Made by a program: the position numbers and the translations under genes. A DNA stretch of 64,000 nt from Amia ocellicauda (Eukaryota; Chordata; Actinopteri; Amiiformes; Amiidae). Every line of letters starts with the position of its first letter. Positions within the stretch are counted from its first letter, which is position 1. The notes under the pieces are model-generated. The model was not told the DNA's origin, searched no databases, and was given only the letters and a program-made list of their open reading frames with translations. The DNA is taken from NCBI RefSeq assembly GCF_036373705.1, contig NC_089863.1, forward strand, positions 6,073,357 through 6,137,356, read 5' to 3'. This document shows, piece by piece, positions 47,629 to 55,200 of the stretch.

Positions 47629-48881
47629 AAGATGGGTCGGCCTAGAGACTACCGGTAAGAGACAAGGGGGAAAGCTTTCCCGACTGCCGAGAGACTGGGG
47701 CTGCGTTGGCGGCGGGGTGTGGAGGGTCTCTCATCTCCCAGCGCTAACCTGGCCCACCCGGCTATTCTCTGTCCGCCCAGCAACAAGGACTGCAAGCAGG
47801 AGCTGGTGAACGAGTGGCTGGACGACGACTTTGAGTGGCCGTCCCCCGAGAGAAGAGCTGCCAACCTGAGCCAGGGCGCGACGCTAGCAGGTACTGACTC
47901 TTGGTGCCCCCTGCCTGGCACGGTCACTGATGCCACTCTGTCTCCCCTTTCACTCCCTCACTCTCCGCTTAAACTATTACTAGCACAATACCACCAATAC
48001 CTTTACTGTCACTACTCTCTCTGATATTAATACTTCTTAAACAACCACTACTAAAAATAATGCATCTACTTACTATTAGTGCTACCTCCTCTTCTACTAA
48101 CACTTGTCTACTAATATTATTTCTATTCTATTACTATTACTACTTCTGCTCTTAATGCTGACAACAGAAAGCAGTGGACATTTCTGTGATTCGTGATTGC
48201 TCTGTGGGTTGTTTACAGGCGGCAACACTAATGTAATGATGGAGCTCCCCACCTACGCCCCCCCAGCCTCCAGCTACTACAGGGACCCAGCCCCTGCGTA
48301 CACAAGCAGCAGCTCTGCGCACTGGGCCGCCCCCCCCTCCAATCTCTACAGGCCGGAGCGCAACCAGCACCCGCAGCAGGACCTCCGGCTCCACAACTTC
48401 CCTTCGCAGTTCCCAGTGAGTTTCCCTCCCTTCCCCAAAACAAACACGCACACTCACACCATTATCCTGCTCCAACTGCTCACCCCTTCGCCTTATTGAT
48501 GCATTAGTTACTGACTTGTTCATGGTAAGTAACATATTAGTTAGTAAGTCAATAGACACATTGTAAAGTGTCACCCCTGTTTAAAAGGGTCCCCCAGCAG
48601 AGGGCGCTGCCATTTAAGATGTGGGGGAAACAGCCATGGTGGCTCAGAATAAGAAGAGATAAATTCTGTCTGCTGGGGTTTAGTATCTGTGGCATTTTTA
48701 GCCTCTTGGCTTTAAGTATCGGCAAGTCCCATTCAAGCACTGGACTGAAAGTGACACACTGGTAAATTGAAACTGGCTGAGCTCGAAATGAAAGCTTGTG
48801 GACTTAATGTCTGTCTCTCTGTCTCTGTCTCTGCAGTCAAGGATCACCCGGCCCCAGATCAGAACATCATTTGAGATCTAA
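26698..48881 (+). CDS. muc17-like: Transmembrane mucin, MUC3/MUC12/MUC17 type (gene 1, complete, 11 exons)
   Basis: Joining 26698-26758, 38368-41673, 41953-42068, 42767-42828, 45398-45528, 45687-45758, 46816-46975, 47230-47391, 47781-47890, 48219-48415 and 48837-48881 gives 1473 codons plus TAA with every phase consistent. The order is signal peptide (1-20), Thr/Ser-rich repeats (about 21-1085), a four-cysteine EGF-like module (about 1091-1115), SEA domain (about 1124-1226) with cleavage motif G1184|S1185, a cysteine-rich EGF-like module (about 1230-1317), transmembrane helix (about 1326-1349) and a cytoplasmic tail to 1473. Membrane mucins of this family form the apical glycocalyx of epithelia, with the SEA domain self-cleaving into two associated chains. 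One-to-one orthology with a single human MUC gene cannot be claimed. Intron 1 is unusually long (11.6 kb), but its phase and its counterpart in gene 2 support it. Confidence 0.88.
27536..28078 (-). mobile_element. LINE family T, copy 2 (3' end)
   Basis: Within intron 1 of mucin gene 1. The low-coordinate end carries two copies of the 8-bp tail (TTATGTTC on the minus strand). The minus strand then encodes the C-terminal ORF2 part, including [16 protein letters not shown] and [12 protein letters not shown], 86 codons long. Closely similar to the copy at 14567. Confidence 0.8.
28110..28195. repeat. (AAT)n microsatellite
   Basis: About 28 AAT units. The following stretch 28196-29170 is AT-rich intronic DNA with nothing recognisable. 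Confidence 0.9.
29171..29614 (-). mobile_element. Endogenous retrovirus 3' LTR (type A)
   Basis: On the minus strand a 444-bp block begins TGTGGAGG and ends CTTCCACCACA (TG...CA). It is preceded by a polypurine tract (AAAAGGAGGGA, about 29617-29627). It contains a TATAAAAG box (about 29310-29320) and an AATAAA signal near the middle of its last 70 bases. This fits the 3' LTR of a minus-strand provirus. Confidence 0.7.
29629..31049. other. Retroviral 3' untranslated or decayed sequence
   Basis: Between the env remnant and the type A LTR. No reading frame or motif is recognisable. Confidence 0.4.
31050..32560 (-). pseudogene. Decayed retroviral env remnant
   Basis: Minus-strand fragments in several frames resemble a retroviral envelope. 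There is a CYVC-containing surface-unit block (about 32050-32130), a basic R-x-K-R type furin-like site near 31605-31620, and a degraded C-x6-CC-like transmembrane-subunit region near 31335-31370 with a stop inside it. Frameshifts and stops are frequent, so no functional protein can be made. Confidence 0.55.
32948..33990 (-). pseudogene. Decayed retroviral pol (integrase) remnant
   Basis: The minus strand carries an integrase-like region. A C-x2-C pair of the zinc-binding domain lies near 33830. A core follows with the first aspartate (about 33760), a [11 protein letters not shown] block (about 33680-33710), and the conserved glutamate block AGAVERQNG near 33510-33530 in another frame. The C-terminal domain fragment follows at 33295-32950. 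Several frameshifts and stops break it. Gag, protease and reverse transcriptase were not found. Confidence 0.7.
34000..36020. other. AT-rich stretch between retroviral parts
   Basis: Holds a (CT)n tract at about 34200-34253 and a poly-T tract near 35490-35510. The last 500 bases could be the leader of the type B provirus, but no gag or pol reading frame is visible. Confidence 0.5.
36021..36039 (-). other. Retroviral primer-binding site, tRNA-Ser(GCT)-like
   Basis: The minus strand reads TGGCGACGAGGATCGGGA, five bases inside the type B LTR. The first 13 bases complement the 3' end of vertebrate tRNA-Ser(GCT) including CCA, as recalled from tRNA sequences; one extra base follows. Confidence 0.5.
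36045..36529 (-). mobile_element. Endogenous retrovirus 5' LTR (type B)
   Basis: A 485-bp minus-strand block runs from TGTAACAAC to CTTCCACA, with an internal TATAAAA-like box (about 36175-36183) and an AATAAA signal (about 36090). A primer-binding site follows directly. Its sequence is not similar to the type A LTR at 29171. Confidence 0.65.
36920..37640 (-). mobile_element. L2-like LINE relic
   Basis: A 173-codon minus-strand frame (37624-37103) encodes the post-YxDD part of a LINE reverse transcriptase: [39 protein letters not shown] and [16 protein letters not shown] in the usual order. The family is distinct from LINE family T. The 3' continuation (about 36920-37100) is frameshifted. 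GC-rich DNA at 36540-36910 could not be identified. Confidence 0.82.
37641..38367. other. Intron 1 end of mucin gene 1, nothing recognised
   Basis: No further element is visible. The last bases are a good polypyrimidine tract and acceptor (TTTCCTCTTTCAG). Confidence 0.6.
38368..41673 (+). CDS. muc17-like: Mucin gene 1, exon 2: Thr/Ser-rich repeat domain and EGF-like module
   Basis: The acceptor is TCTTTCAG|CT. About 1070 residues are made of alternating blocks such as TTDSTTTIS and TTVPTTTS (9 and 8 residues; 27- and 24-bp units), dense in O-glycosylation sites and nearly free of charged residues except Asp. The end of the exon (41577-41656) carries [14 protein letters not shown] and RPNFQGRFC, an EGF-like module with only four cysteines, then VETVVI before the donor TCG|GTGAGT. 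The whole exon is open. All other frames are open too because of repeat composition and are shadows. Confidence 0.92.
41953..42068 (+). CDS. muc17-like: Mucin gene 1, exon 3: start of SEA domain
   Basis: Acceptor CCTGCAG|AA and donor AAG|GTGAGG. It encodes 39 residues with the SEA beta-strand/helix start, including [11 protein letters not shown] and [11 protein letters not shown]. Length (116 nt) and phases equal exon 3 of gene 2. Confidence 0.88.
42767..42828 (+). CDS. muc17-like: Mucin gene 1, exon 4: SEA domain
   Basis: Acceptor CTTGCAG|ATG and donor CTCAG|GTACGG. Twenty codons plus two bases, ending [10 protein letters not shown], the strand before the cleavage loop. The counterpart in gene 2 is one codon shorter. 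Confidence 0.88.
42945..43200. mobile_element. Tc1/mariner-like fragment in intron 4
   Basis: Begins GGAAGTATTCACTCCCTGGG and continues with TTTACACATTTTGTTGTGTT, the same terminal theme as the relic at 16616. The rest has decayed. Confidence 0.55.
43591..45310. mobile_element. hAT-like element, family 1, copy C (1.7 kb, with nested LINE)
   Basis: Starts CAGTGGTTCTGACCCCTGGT and ends in the complement of CAGTGGTTCTCAGCACTGGT. It is flanked by ATTTAAAG and CTTTAAAG, a 7-of-8 target-duplication match. The interior holds a nested LINE fragment and no intact transposase. It ends only 87 bp before exon 5 of mucin gene 1. Confidence 0.65.
43945..44512 (-). mobile_element. LINE family T, copy 3
   Basis: Starts with two copies of the 8-bp tail. 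The minus strand then gives broken RT sequence including [19 protein letters not shown] and [12 protein letters not shown]. An internal deletion relative to the 14567 copy removes the stretch around the ORF2 end. Confidence 0.8.
45398..45528 (+). CDS. muc17-like: Mucin gene 1, exon 5: SEA cleavage motif and remainder
   Basis: Acceptor CACACAG|C and donor ACAG|GTAGCA. It opens with [10 protein letters not shown], in which GSIVV matches the SEA autoproteolysis consensus G|SVVV, followed by the helix LKIKNNVNG and the strand [10 protein letters not shown]. An N-linked sequon (NIT) is present, also in the paralogue. Confidence 0.9.
45616..45672. repeat. (AT)n microsatellite next to a splice acceptor
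   Basis: 57 bases of AT, ending 14 bases before exon 6 of mucin gene 1. A (GA)n tract follows in the next intron at about 45781-45808. Confidence 0.95.
45687..45758 (+). CDS. muc17-like: Mucin gene 1, exon 6: linker
   Basis: 72 nt, phase 1-1, same length as exon 6 of gene 2. It encodes [20 protein letters not shown] and on to the donor ACAG|GTAAGC. The acceptor TTTCTTTCAG lies 14 bases beyond a 57-bp (AT)n tract. Confidence 0.85.
46470..46700 (-). mobile_element. LINE endonuclease-domain fragment
   Basis: The minus strand reads a NIRSLSSKT block and then [10 protein letters not shown], the E-T-W motif of the LINE apurinic-type endonuclease. It sits inside intron 6 of mucin gene 1 and is only a fragment. 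Confidence 0.7.
46816..46975 (+). CDS. muc17-like: Mucin gene 1, exon 7: second EGF-like module
   Basis: 160 nt, identical in length to exon 7 of gene 2. Six cysteines are spread as VC...QCLSMC...NCNYGTC...TC, resembling the post-SEA EGF-like region of MUC3/MUC17. The exon ends TGTTA|GTAAGT; reading on would give an immediate stop, so the splice is required. Confidence 0.88.
47230..47391 (+). CDS. muc17-like: Mucin gene 1, exon 8: transmembrane segment
   Basis: Completes the EGF-like module ([15 protein letters not shown]), then gives a hydrophobic helix of about 24 residues from FYAGVGIV to CAFLLQY, stopped by KKKEN. The donor AACAG|GTATCT is weaker than the others. Confidence 0.9.
47410..47640. 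repeat. GA-rich tract in intron 8 of mucin gene 1
   Basis: Purine-rich sequence containing a pure (GA)n run at about 47596-47622. Confidence 0.8.
47781..47890 (+). CDS. muc17-like: Mucin gene 1, exon 9: juxtamembrane tail
   Basis: Encodes a cytoplasmic stretch containing [16 protein letters not shown], an acidic tryptophan-bracketed motif almost unchanged in gene 2. Acceptor GCCCAG|C and donor GCAG|GTACTG. Confidence 0.88.
48219..48415 (+). CDS. muc17-like: Mucin gene 1, exon 10: cytoplasmic tail
   Basis: 65 codons rich in Pro, Ser and Tyr ([27 protein letters not shown]). Several tyrosines could be phosphorylation or SH2 sites, but no defined motif is certain. Acceptor GTTTACAG|GC and donor CCCA|GTGAGT. 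Confidence 0.82.
48837..48881 (+). CDS. muc17-like: Mucin gene 1, exon 11: C-terminus and stop
   Basis: Acceptor TCTCTGCAG|TCA. Encodes [14 protein letters not shown] and TAA. The end FEI fits a class II PDZ ligand (hydrophobic-x-hydrophobic). PDZ binding of MUC3/MUC17 tails is known in mammals; here it is inferred. Confidence 0.8.
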   Translation, partial: SRITRPQIRTSFEI

Positions 48882-49800
48882 CCCCCCCACCCCTCGATTT
48901 TAGAACTGAAAATTCATGTGCGAATCAGGAGCCGCAATGGAGCAAATTTGATGAGATCAGAAACAGAGATGGAAGACAATGCCCCCCCTTGGCAAAAGTG
49001 GCCCCCGGCACCAATATGAATCGTTAACACCGAATCGCAAACCAGGCAAACCCCCTTTTCAACACATTATATGATTCTCATCTGCCATTTATTCACTAGA
49101 GGGCGTTCTGCTACAGTCAGTGACACAGAATGGTTACAGTGTTGCCAGATCAGAGGTTTTTCCTGTAGCTTTAGGAGTGTTCGGTCCTGTTTTTCTACAG
49201 AAATTGGACAACCCTCCTCACCTCAGAGGTTTTAGACACAAATCTGGAGTGTTTTGGTTTCTTTTTACGCTGTTCAAAGGGTGTGTTTTCTTTCTTTTCT
49301 TAGCATGATCAGACAACATTGTAATTGTACCACATAAACCGTGTGTAAAAACAAACAAACAGACACGCATATAAAGCCCCCAATCTGGCCTTGTGAGGGG
49401 ATATCTGTGTTTTTCAGGATACTTGGGTGTGAACGGGCAGACGTGTCAGTGACAGAAGGGTCCCAGGCATGCCGGGAGAAGTATTGGGAACCATTGACCT
49501 AGAACACACTTGTCACTATTCAAGCCAGAGGACTGCATCACCTAAGCCATTGCCGGCTCTAGAATGGCTGTCTGCAGTTTTAATCCACAGTGCACTTATC
49601 ACTGCATATGCATACGTCTCTGATGTTATTGTTTATTATTATTACTACTATTTAAGATGTAATTAATGACAATTGTATGCTGTATTTATGGAAGTGCAAT
49701 GTTAAGAAATGTATGCAAGACCAATTTCAAACCCTATTGTTATAGGAAGTGTTTTTTAATGTGCAATAAGAACAAATAAATGTTAATTATTATTATTATT
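48882..49800 (+). other. Probable 3' UTR and poly(A) signal of mucin gene 1
   Basis: No reading frame of note follows the stop. AATAAA at 49775-49780 is the first canonical signal I noticed in a suitable place and is followed by a TTATTATT tract. The exact 3' end is inferred. Confidence 0.5.
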
Positions 49801-49990
49801 ATTATTTTGCAAACTACAGCTATGTGTGTTTTGTATCCCATAATCTTTTTCACTTTGTCTGGAAAAGTGTGTGTATGTGGGGGGGATTGCATTTACATTT
49901 TCAGTGTGCTTTTACATTTCAAAGCATCTTCTCTATTTCCTATGTGACAAAACCCCTTCTGTCAATCACAGCTAGTGGGCAGTATCCAGT

Positions 49991-50184
49991 GCGCTTATTG
50001 GCTAATCCAGTACACCGTGTGTAGTATGGCTTGACTGAGTTTGACTGGAAAGAAAGAAAGAGTCAAAGAATGTACTGTTATTTGCAATATATACACATCA
50101 GTTACTCAATTTTGTAATCGTCTACAGAAACAACTGAACCCCACAGGAACCGCAACTACACAATGTACTGGATTAGCCAATAAG
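49991..50184. repeat. Inverted repeat (MITE-like)
   Basis: CTTATTGGCTAATCCAGTAC at about 49994-50013 is repeated inverted at 50165-50184, with about 150 bp between. The ends of a larger element could not be fixed. Confidence 0.6.
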
Positions 50185-50264
50185 AGTGCTTGGGGGTGTG
50201 TCCCCCAGTTCTGAAACAAAACCTGGTGCCTGGGGTGGCACCAACCACTGCAACCAACCAGTGC

Positions 50265-51085
50265 ATTGCAGTCTTATCCAGTTCAGTTCATTTCACTTCA
50301 GCTTCGGAGGTGTTTTATTGGCATTGCACTGTTAGAAGTGTTGCAAGAGCAATACAGGGGCAATGAACATTTACACAATTATTGTTTCCCTCCCTCGCTG
50401 TGGGATACTTGGCACCATTTCAGGGTTTCCTCCCATACCTGGGGCTGAAGGAGACGTGTTTCTATCTCGCCCTTCATTGCTTAGCAACTGGGACAGTACT
50501 CAGTACTTGTGCTCTGCTATGAAGATGGGACCTGCTGTCTTCAAGCAGTACAGCGCCGCAGTGTCTGTTCCTGAGGAGAGTTTAATGAGACCGGCAGGGC
50601 ATCCTCTCTCGGGTCAATCCATCCAATTCTCAATGGCGGCTTCATCCAGCACAGGGTGGCGCCGGTCAATCGATCCAATTCTCAATGGCAGCTTCATCCA
50701 GCACAGGGTGGCAGCAACCTCTGCACCACCGTACCACCCTCCAGGGCACTGTAGTCTAACTTAGTTCAGTTCACTTCAGCTTCAGAGGTGTTTTATTGGC
50801 ATTGCGCTGGGAGAACTGCTGCAAAAGCAATACAGGGGCAATGAACGTTTACAGGATTATTCCTCTCTCTCTGTGTCATTGTGTGTGTGCCTGAATTGGT
50901 CAGTGCTTATATGATCAAAAGTCACTTTATTGTTTTACAGCATTATTACATTTTCTGAAATGTGTTTATCAAACCATAAAACTGTTATGCTTACCAGAAA
51001 CACTATCAGATTGCTCCTGTTGAAATGAATAAAACCATAAAATACTGGGGTCACCAACCCTGGCCCTGCAGAGACACAGTCCAGT
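50265..51085 (+). repeat. Dispersed repeat, copy 2 and partial duplicates
   Basis: Counterpart, in opposite orientation, of 19640-20290. The block ACTTCAGCTTC(G/A)GAGGTGTTTT with GCAATACAGGGGCAATGAAC occurs twice here (about 50295 and 50773), and the CCAATTCTCAATGGC(G/A)GCTT block occurs twice near 50620 and 50675, showing local tandem duplication. Confidence 0.6.
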
Positions 51086-51395
51086 CAAGAAGTTCTGGAG
51101 ATCTGGACCTCCACTTTAAGCACAGTGACGATGAGCCTGGAATTGCATTTATTTTGAAAGGGCTCATGGGCTCATGCCGTGCTGCCTTTTGTGTCTCAAA
51201 CTTTTCTGTTACGTGTGTCTGTCTATTTTGACCCTAGTTACACATTCACCCTGCTTGCCTGCTACTTTTCAGGCAGTGCCCCTCTGTCCTGTGTTAAAGT
51301 TTTTACGCACTGGATGTAAAAAGCCATCAATAACAGAGTCTTGGGTGTGCAGTCTCTTGGTGCACAGTTAGGCAGGGGCAAAGGTGATAGTTACA
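51060..51395 (+). repeat. Upstream flank shared with gene 1 (copy 2)
   Basis: Parallel to 24640-24880 (same orientation) with small indels, ending with GTGCACAGTTAGGCAGGGGC. It lies about 0.85 kb before the start codon of the second mucin gene. Confidence 0.7.
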
Positions 51396-52130
51396 TCTTG
51401 CATGCTGCAGAAAAAAGTTTATCTTTGAACTGGTTACTGTCAGTAACAATGCTGTGAAATAAAGTACGCAAAATGTGCAAAATTTGTATGTAACAAAAAA
51501 GATCAGTATCTGGTGGTCAAAGAGGAGTATGCCTTCTTTTGCTCGATTTCCCTTTAAGGGTTCTGTACCACCCATCATCATTAGGAGAATGTGAAATTGT
51601 CCCCTGCAATAATGTATGCCTGGCTCCATAGGCATAGTGGATGCATCCCCCGACTATTGATAGCATCGATATGAATGATGAGGAGGCATCCCCCCTGCTC
51701 AAGAACTCCTCGCACACACACCCCCGCTTGGCAACTACGCTGCCCCGTCCCTTGAGTCTGGGGGGGAGGTTAGGGTCTTCTTGATTTCTGTACCAGGTCC
51801 AGTTCTCAGATTCGTAACTTGAAATGTGCAAATCCTAAATAACTGAGCCTAAACTGGGAGAATAGTGACATTAATTGAGTGATTGAGAACTCCTGTTGGA
51901 TCCAAAACCAGGAGCTCCCCTTCCCAGGATTGGAGTCTAACCCACCCTGCTCTACAAACAGCTTGGTTTTTTGAAGAGTGGACCTGAGAAGGTAAATAAT
52001 TGTCTGTTTATCACTCTCTTTATCTATCTATATATGTGCAAAGGAGGTATGCAGGTAGTCCATAACCCAGGTGTTTCAATGTCTATGGCCATAATCACAA
52101 GCAAGTAATGACAGTGGCAGCTCTGGGCTG
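51396..52130. other. No gene seen upstream of mucin gene 2
   Basis: Non-coding sequence, including a weak relic resembling hAT family 1 at about 51870-51960. No other exon is recognisable. Confidence 0.5.
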
Positions 52131-52133
52131 GGG

Positions 52134-52146
52134 ATTAATGTTTAAC
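52134..52146 (+). promoter_or_regulatory. HNF1-like site upstream of mucin gene 2
   Basis: ATTAATGTTTAAC matches 10 of the 12 defined positions of the HNF1 consensus and lies 84 bp before the start codon. A TATTAAA box-like sequence follows at 52154-52160. Function is inferred from the family's gut expression. Confidence 0.4.
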
Positions 52147-52230
52147 CCCAAAGTATTAAAGCCACCATTCTGCTCACTGCAGAGCCCAGTCCTGTGCCAA
52201 CCCTGATGCCGAACAGCTGCCTCCCAGACG

Positions 52231-52297
52231 ATGGCATCTTCCGAGACCCTGGTCCCCAGCCTGGCCCTGTGCTGTCTGGTGCTATGGGCTTCAGCAG
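52231..52297 (+). CDS. muc17-like: Mucin gene 2, exon 1: signal peptide
   Basis: MASSETLVPS is followed by hydrophobic LALCCLVLWASA, a good signal peptide. The donor GCAG|GTAAGG is in phase 1, as in gene 1. ATG is the first in a plausible leader downstream of the TATTAAA and HNF1-like motifs. Confidence 0.82.
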
Positions 52298-55200
52298 GTA
52301 AGGTCTCCCCAAGTGCTGGTGCTGTAGAGACTAGGACACCAGGGCTTCTTAGACAATATAACACTCATTTGGACTGAAGTGATATGTTGAACATTTCTTC
52401 AACTGTGTGTATTTTGTGACTGCTAATAAATACTAACACTACTAATAGTGTGCAGAGGCAGTGGTGATGGTAGGGAGCAAGCGATTACTGCGGAAATGAG
52501 TCCTATTGATGGATTTAGTGTCAGTATTATTATTTTCAAAATCCCTGCTTGCCCTGGCATTGAGAAGCACTTCCATTTTAAACACTTGTAGAGGTTAATG
52601 TAGCCTATATATTTAGCCAAATGTATATGCATGCATGTATGTATTATCATTCACATTAATAATAGTAAATAATGAACTTTGTTGGGACTATTATTTTGAG
52701 AATGGGACATGTTTCTAATGGCTTTCAGAGCATGATCCCCCAAAACACTCATGTTTGCTTCATTTTAGTGTACCATGTTGCATTTCAGATTATTTTGGTC
52801 TGCAGCCAAGAAAATGTTAAACAGGGGGAACTGATTAGTTTATTATTTACTTCATAATACATGGAAAGTAGTTGAAATCTTTGCATATGCCTACCTTGCC
52901 ACCATTGGCCCTGCTGATAGGAACTGGGGGAGCTGCGGGAGAGATGACAGCAGTTCCTGGTGCTGGGCTGCAAATAGTGGATTTCCTTCACTGTTTGCCC
53001 TACAAATACAGACTGACAGGCAAACAGAGAAACTAGAGACACAGATGGATGGACAGACAGGGACAGAGCATTACACCACAGTGTGAGGACACTGGAGTTG
53101 CGCCTGAGGCATGGTCGTTACTGGAATGCAAATAATTGACAGTAATTATTATTGAACAGCATTTGAATGACTCTGAAGTGGGAGAATACTTTGGATAAGA
53201 ACACCGAATATCTCCACACTTCTTCCAGGACCTTCCACTGATCATGTAATTTGCTCTGATTCTTTTCTCGGTCCCAATATTTCCATACAGATTCAATAAT
53301 CTGAGAACTGGGCTTTGAGGTGGCCACTTTGAGGACTCCATCTTCTTCTTTCTTTTGCAAATGAATTGAAATTATTCTAACTGTATGTTTTGGATCTTAT
53401 CTTCCTGTAAGATAGAGGGAAGGGTGCAAATAATGTTCATGTTTCATTGCCTCATTTCCAAGGTCAGGGCCACTCTGCTATCTTTTGGCAGAGAGCCCAA
53501 GACATTAAATGTTCCTACACAATCAAAACTTAAGCTTAAACACTTCTTGGTGATATATCCTTTAATTCTGTCTTCAGGAACCCAAACCTTTTGTATTCTT
53601 GAATACAGAGCAATATGTCAGTCTCATAAAAGCATCTTACAACAACAACAGCAAAAAGGAAATCTAACCCAACTAAAAATGTAATACACGAAGTTTAGAA
53701 ATCTCACAATTTCAAACTGCCTCACAGAAACCAACAGCAAATCTCTACACTGCACTGCCATATTCCTAACCATATGGCAAGACTCTGCTGGAGGTAACCT
53801 GAAATGCAGCCTGATGTGTCGTGATCGCTGTGGTATCTTTAATCCTCTCACTGAATTTGGTTCGCAGTGCTCATCCCTTCTATAATATATATGGCGAAGG
53901 AGAAGCACCGGGGATCCCAATTTAGATCTAAAACAGGAAGAATATGATTCGGTAGAGTTCAGTACACAGTACATCTTTTGTTTCCTCCAGTATGCAGAGC
54001 TCATTAATATCAAATGATTAATATTGGCTTATATTACCTTCAGATTATGAATCAATAATTTGGGGGTTATTTTAATCATTTAAATGTGTTTTATTAACTT
54101 GTTTATGACTCTCCACACATACTACAGTAACATGACCAAATAAGAGTCTCCAGGAGTTGCTAACAGCCCTTTTAGTTTAATCAATCATGAACTCCCATGG
54201 TTTGCAGTTAAACTGGATTTCACAACTGTATCATGGTGATTGTATGTATGTCCTTGCGTAATCATTTCTACTAATACTACTAGTACTACTAAGAACAAAA
54301 TTGAATGAAAATGTTACTGTTTCGGAAAACATATGATTCTCTAGAGTTTTGGTTTCTGCAGTTATTTATCTGCATGCTGATCTATTGTTACCATATCAGC
54401 ACACAGAAGTAAATTAAGAAAGAATTACAAGTGTGCATTAAAAGGGCACTGATTCTTTACAACTGATAGCAAAAAGTAAATGTCGATGTGAATGAAACTC
54501 AAGCCCAGTAGAATGGCACTGATAGAAGAAAATATGGAATTGACAAAAGTAGCAGTAAAACCTGAGGAGTTACGATTTACAGCTAGGATTAATATTTCAA
54601 ACTTTTGATTTTAATTTTGGGCTACAGAGTATTTTTTCAAATTACTAAATAAAAGTTCCCCTACTTTCATTTTAACCCCATTGCCCATTTAATCCCCAGC
54701 TTCTCCTGCAGAGTTCACAACTGTATCCCGAGCTCCTCCCTCTGAGTCTTCAACTGAATCCCCAGCTCCTCCCTTTGAGTCCACAACTGAACCCGCAGCT
54801 CCTCCTGCAGAGTCCACAACTGAACCCCCAGCTCCTCCCTCTGAGTCCTCAACTGAACCCCCAGCTCCTCCTGCAGATTCTACAACTGAATCCCCAGCTC
54901 CTCCCTCTAAATCGATAACTGAACCCCCAGCTCCTCCCTCTGAGTCCACAACTGTATCCCAAGCTCCTCCCTCTGAGTCCATAACTGAACCCACAGCTCC
55001 TCCTGCAGAGTCCACAATTGAACCCCCAGCTCCTCCCTCTGAGTCCACAACTGAACCCCCAGCTCCTCCTGTTGAGTCTACAACTGGACCTGCAGCTCCT
55101 CCTGCAGAGTCCACAACTGAACTCATAGCCCCTCCTGCAGAGTCCACAACAGAACCCCAAGCTCCTCCTTTTGAGTCTACAATTGAACCAGCTGCTTCTC

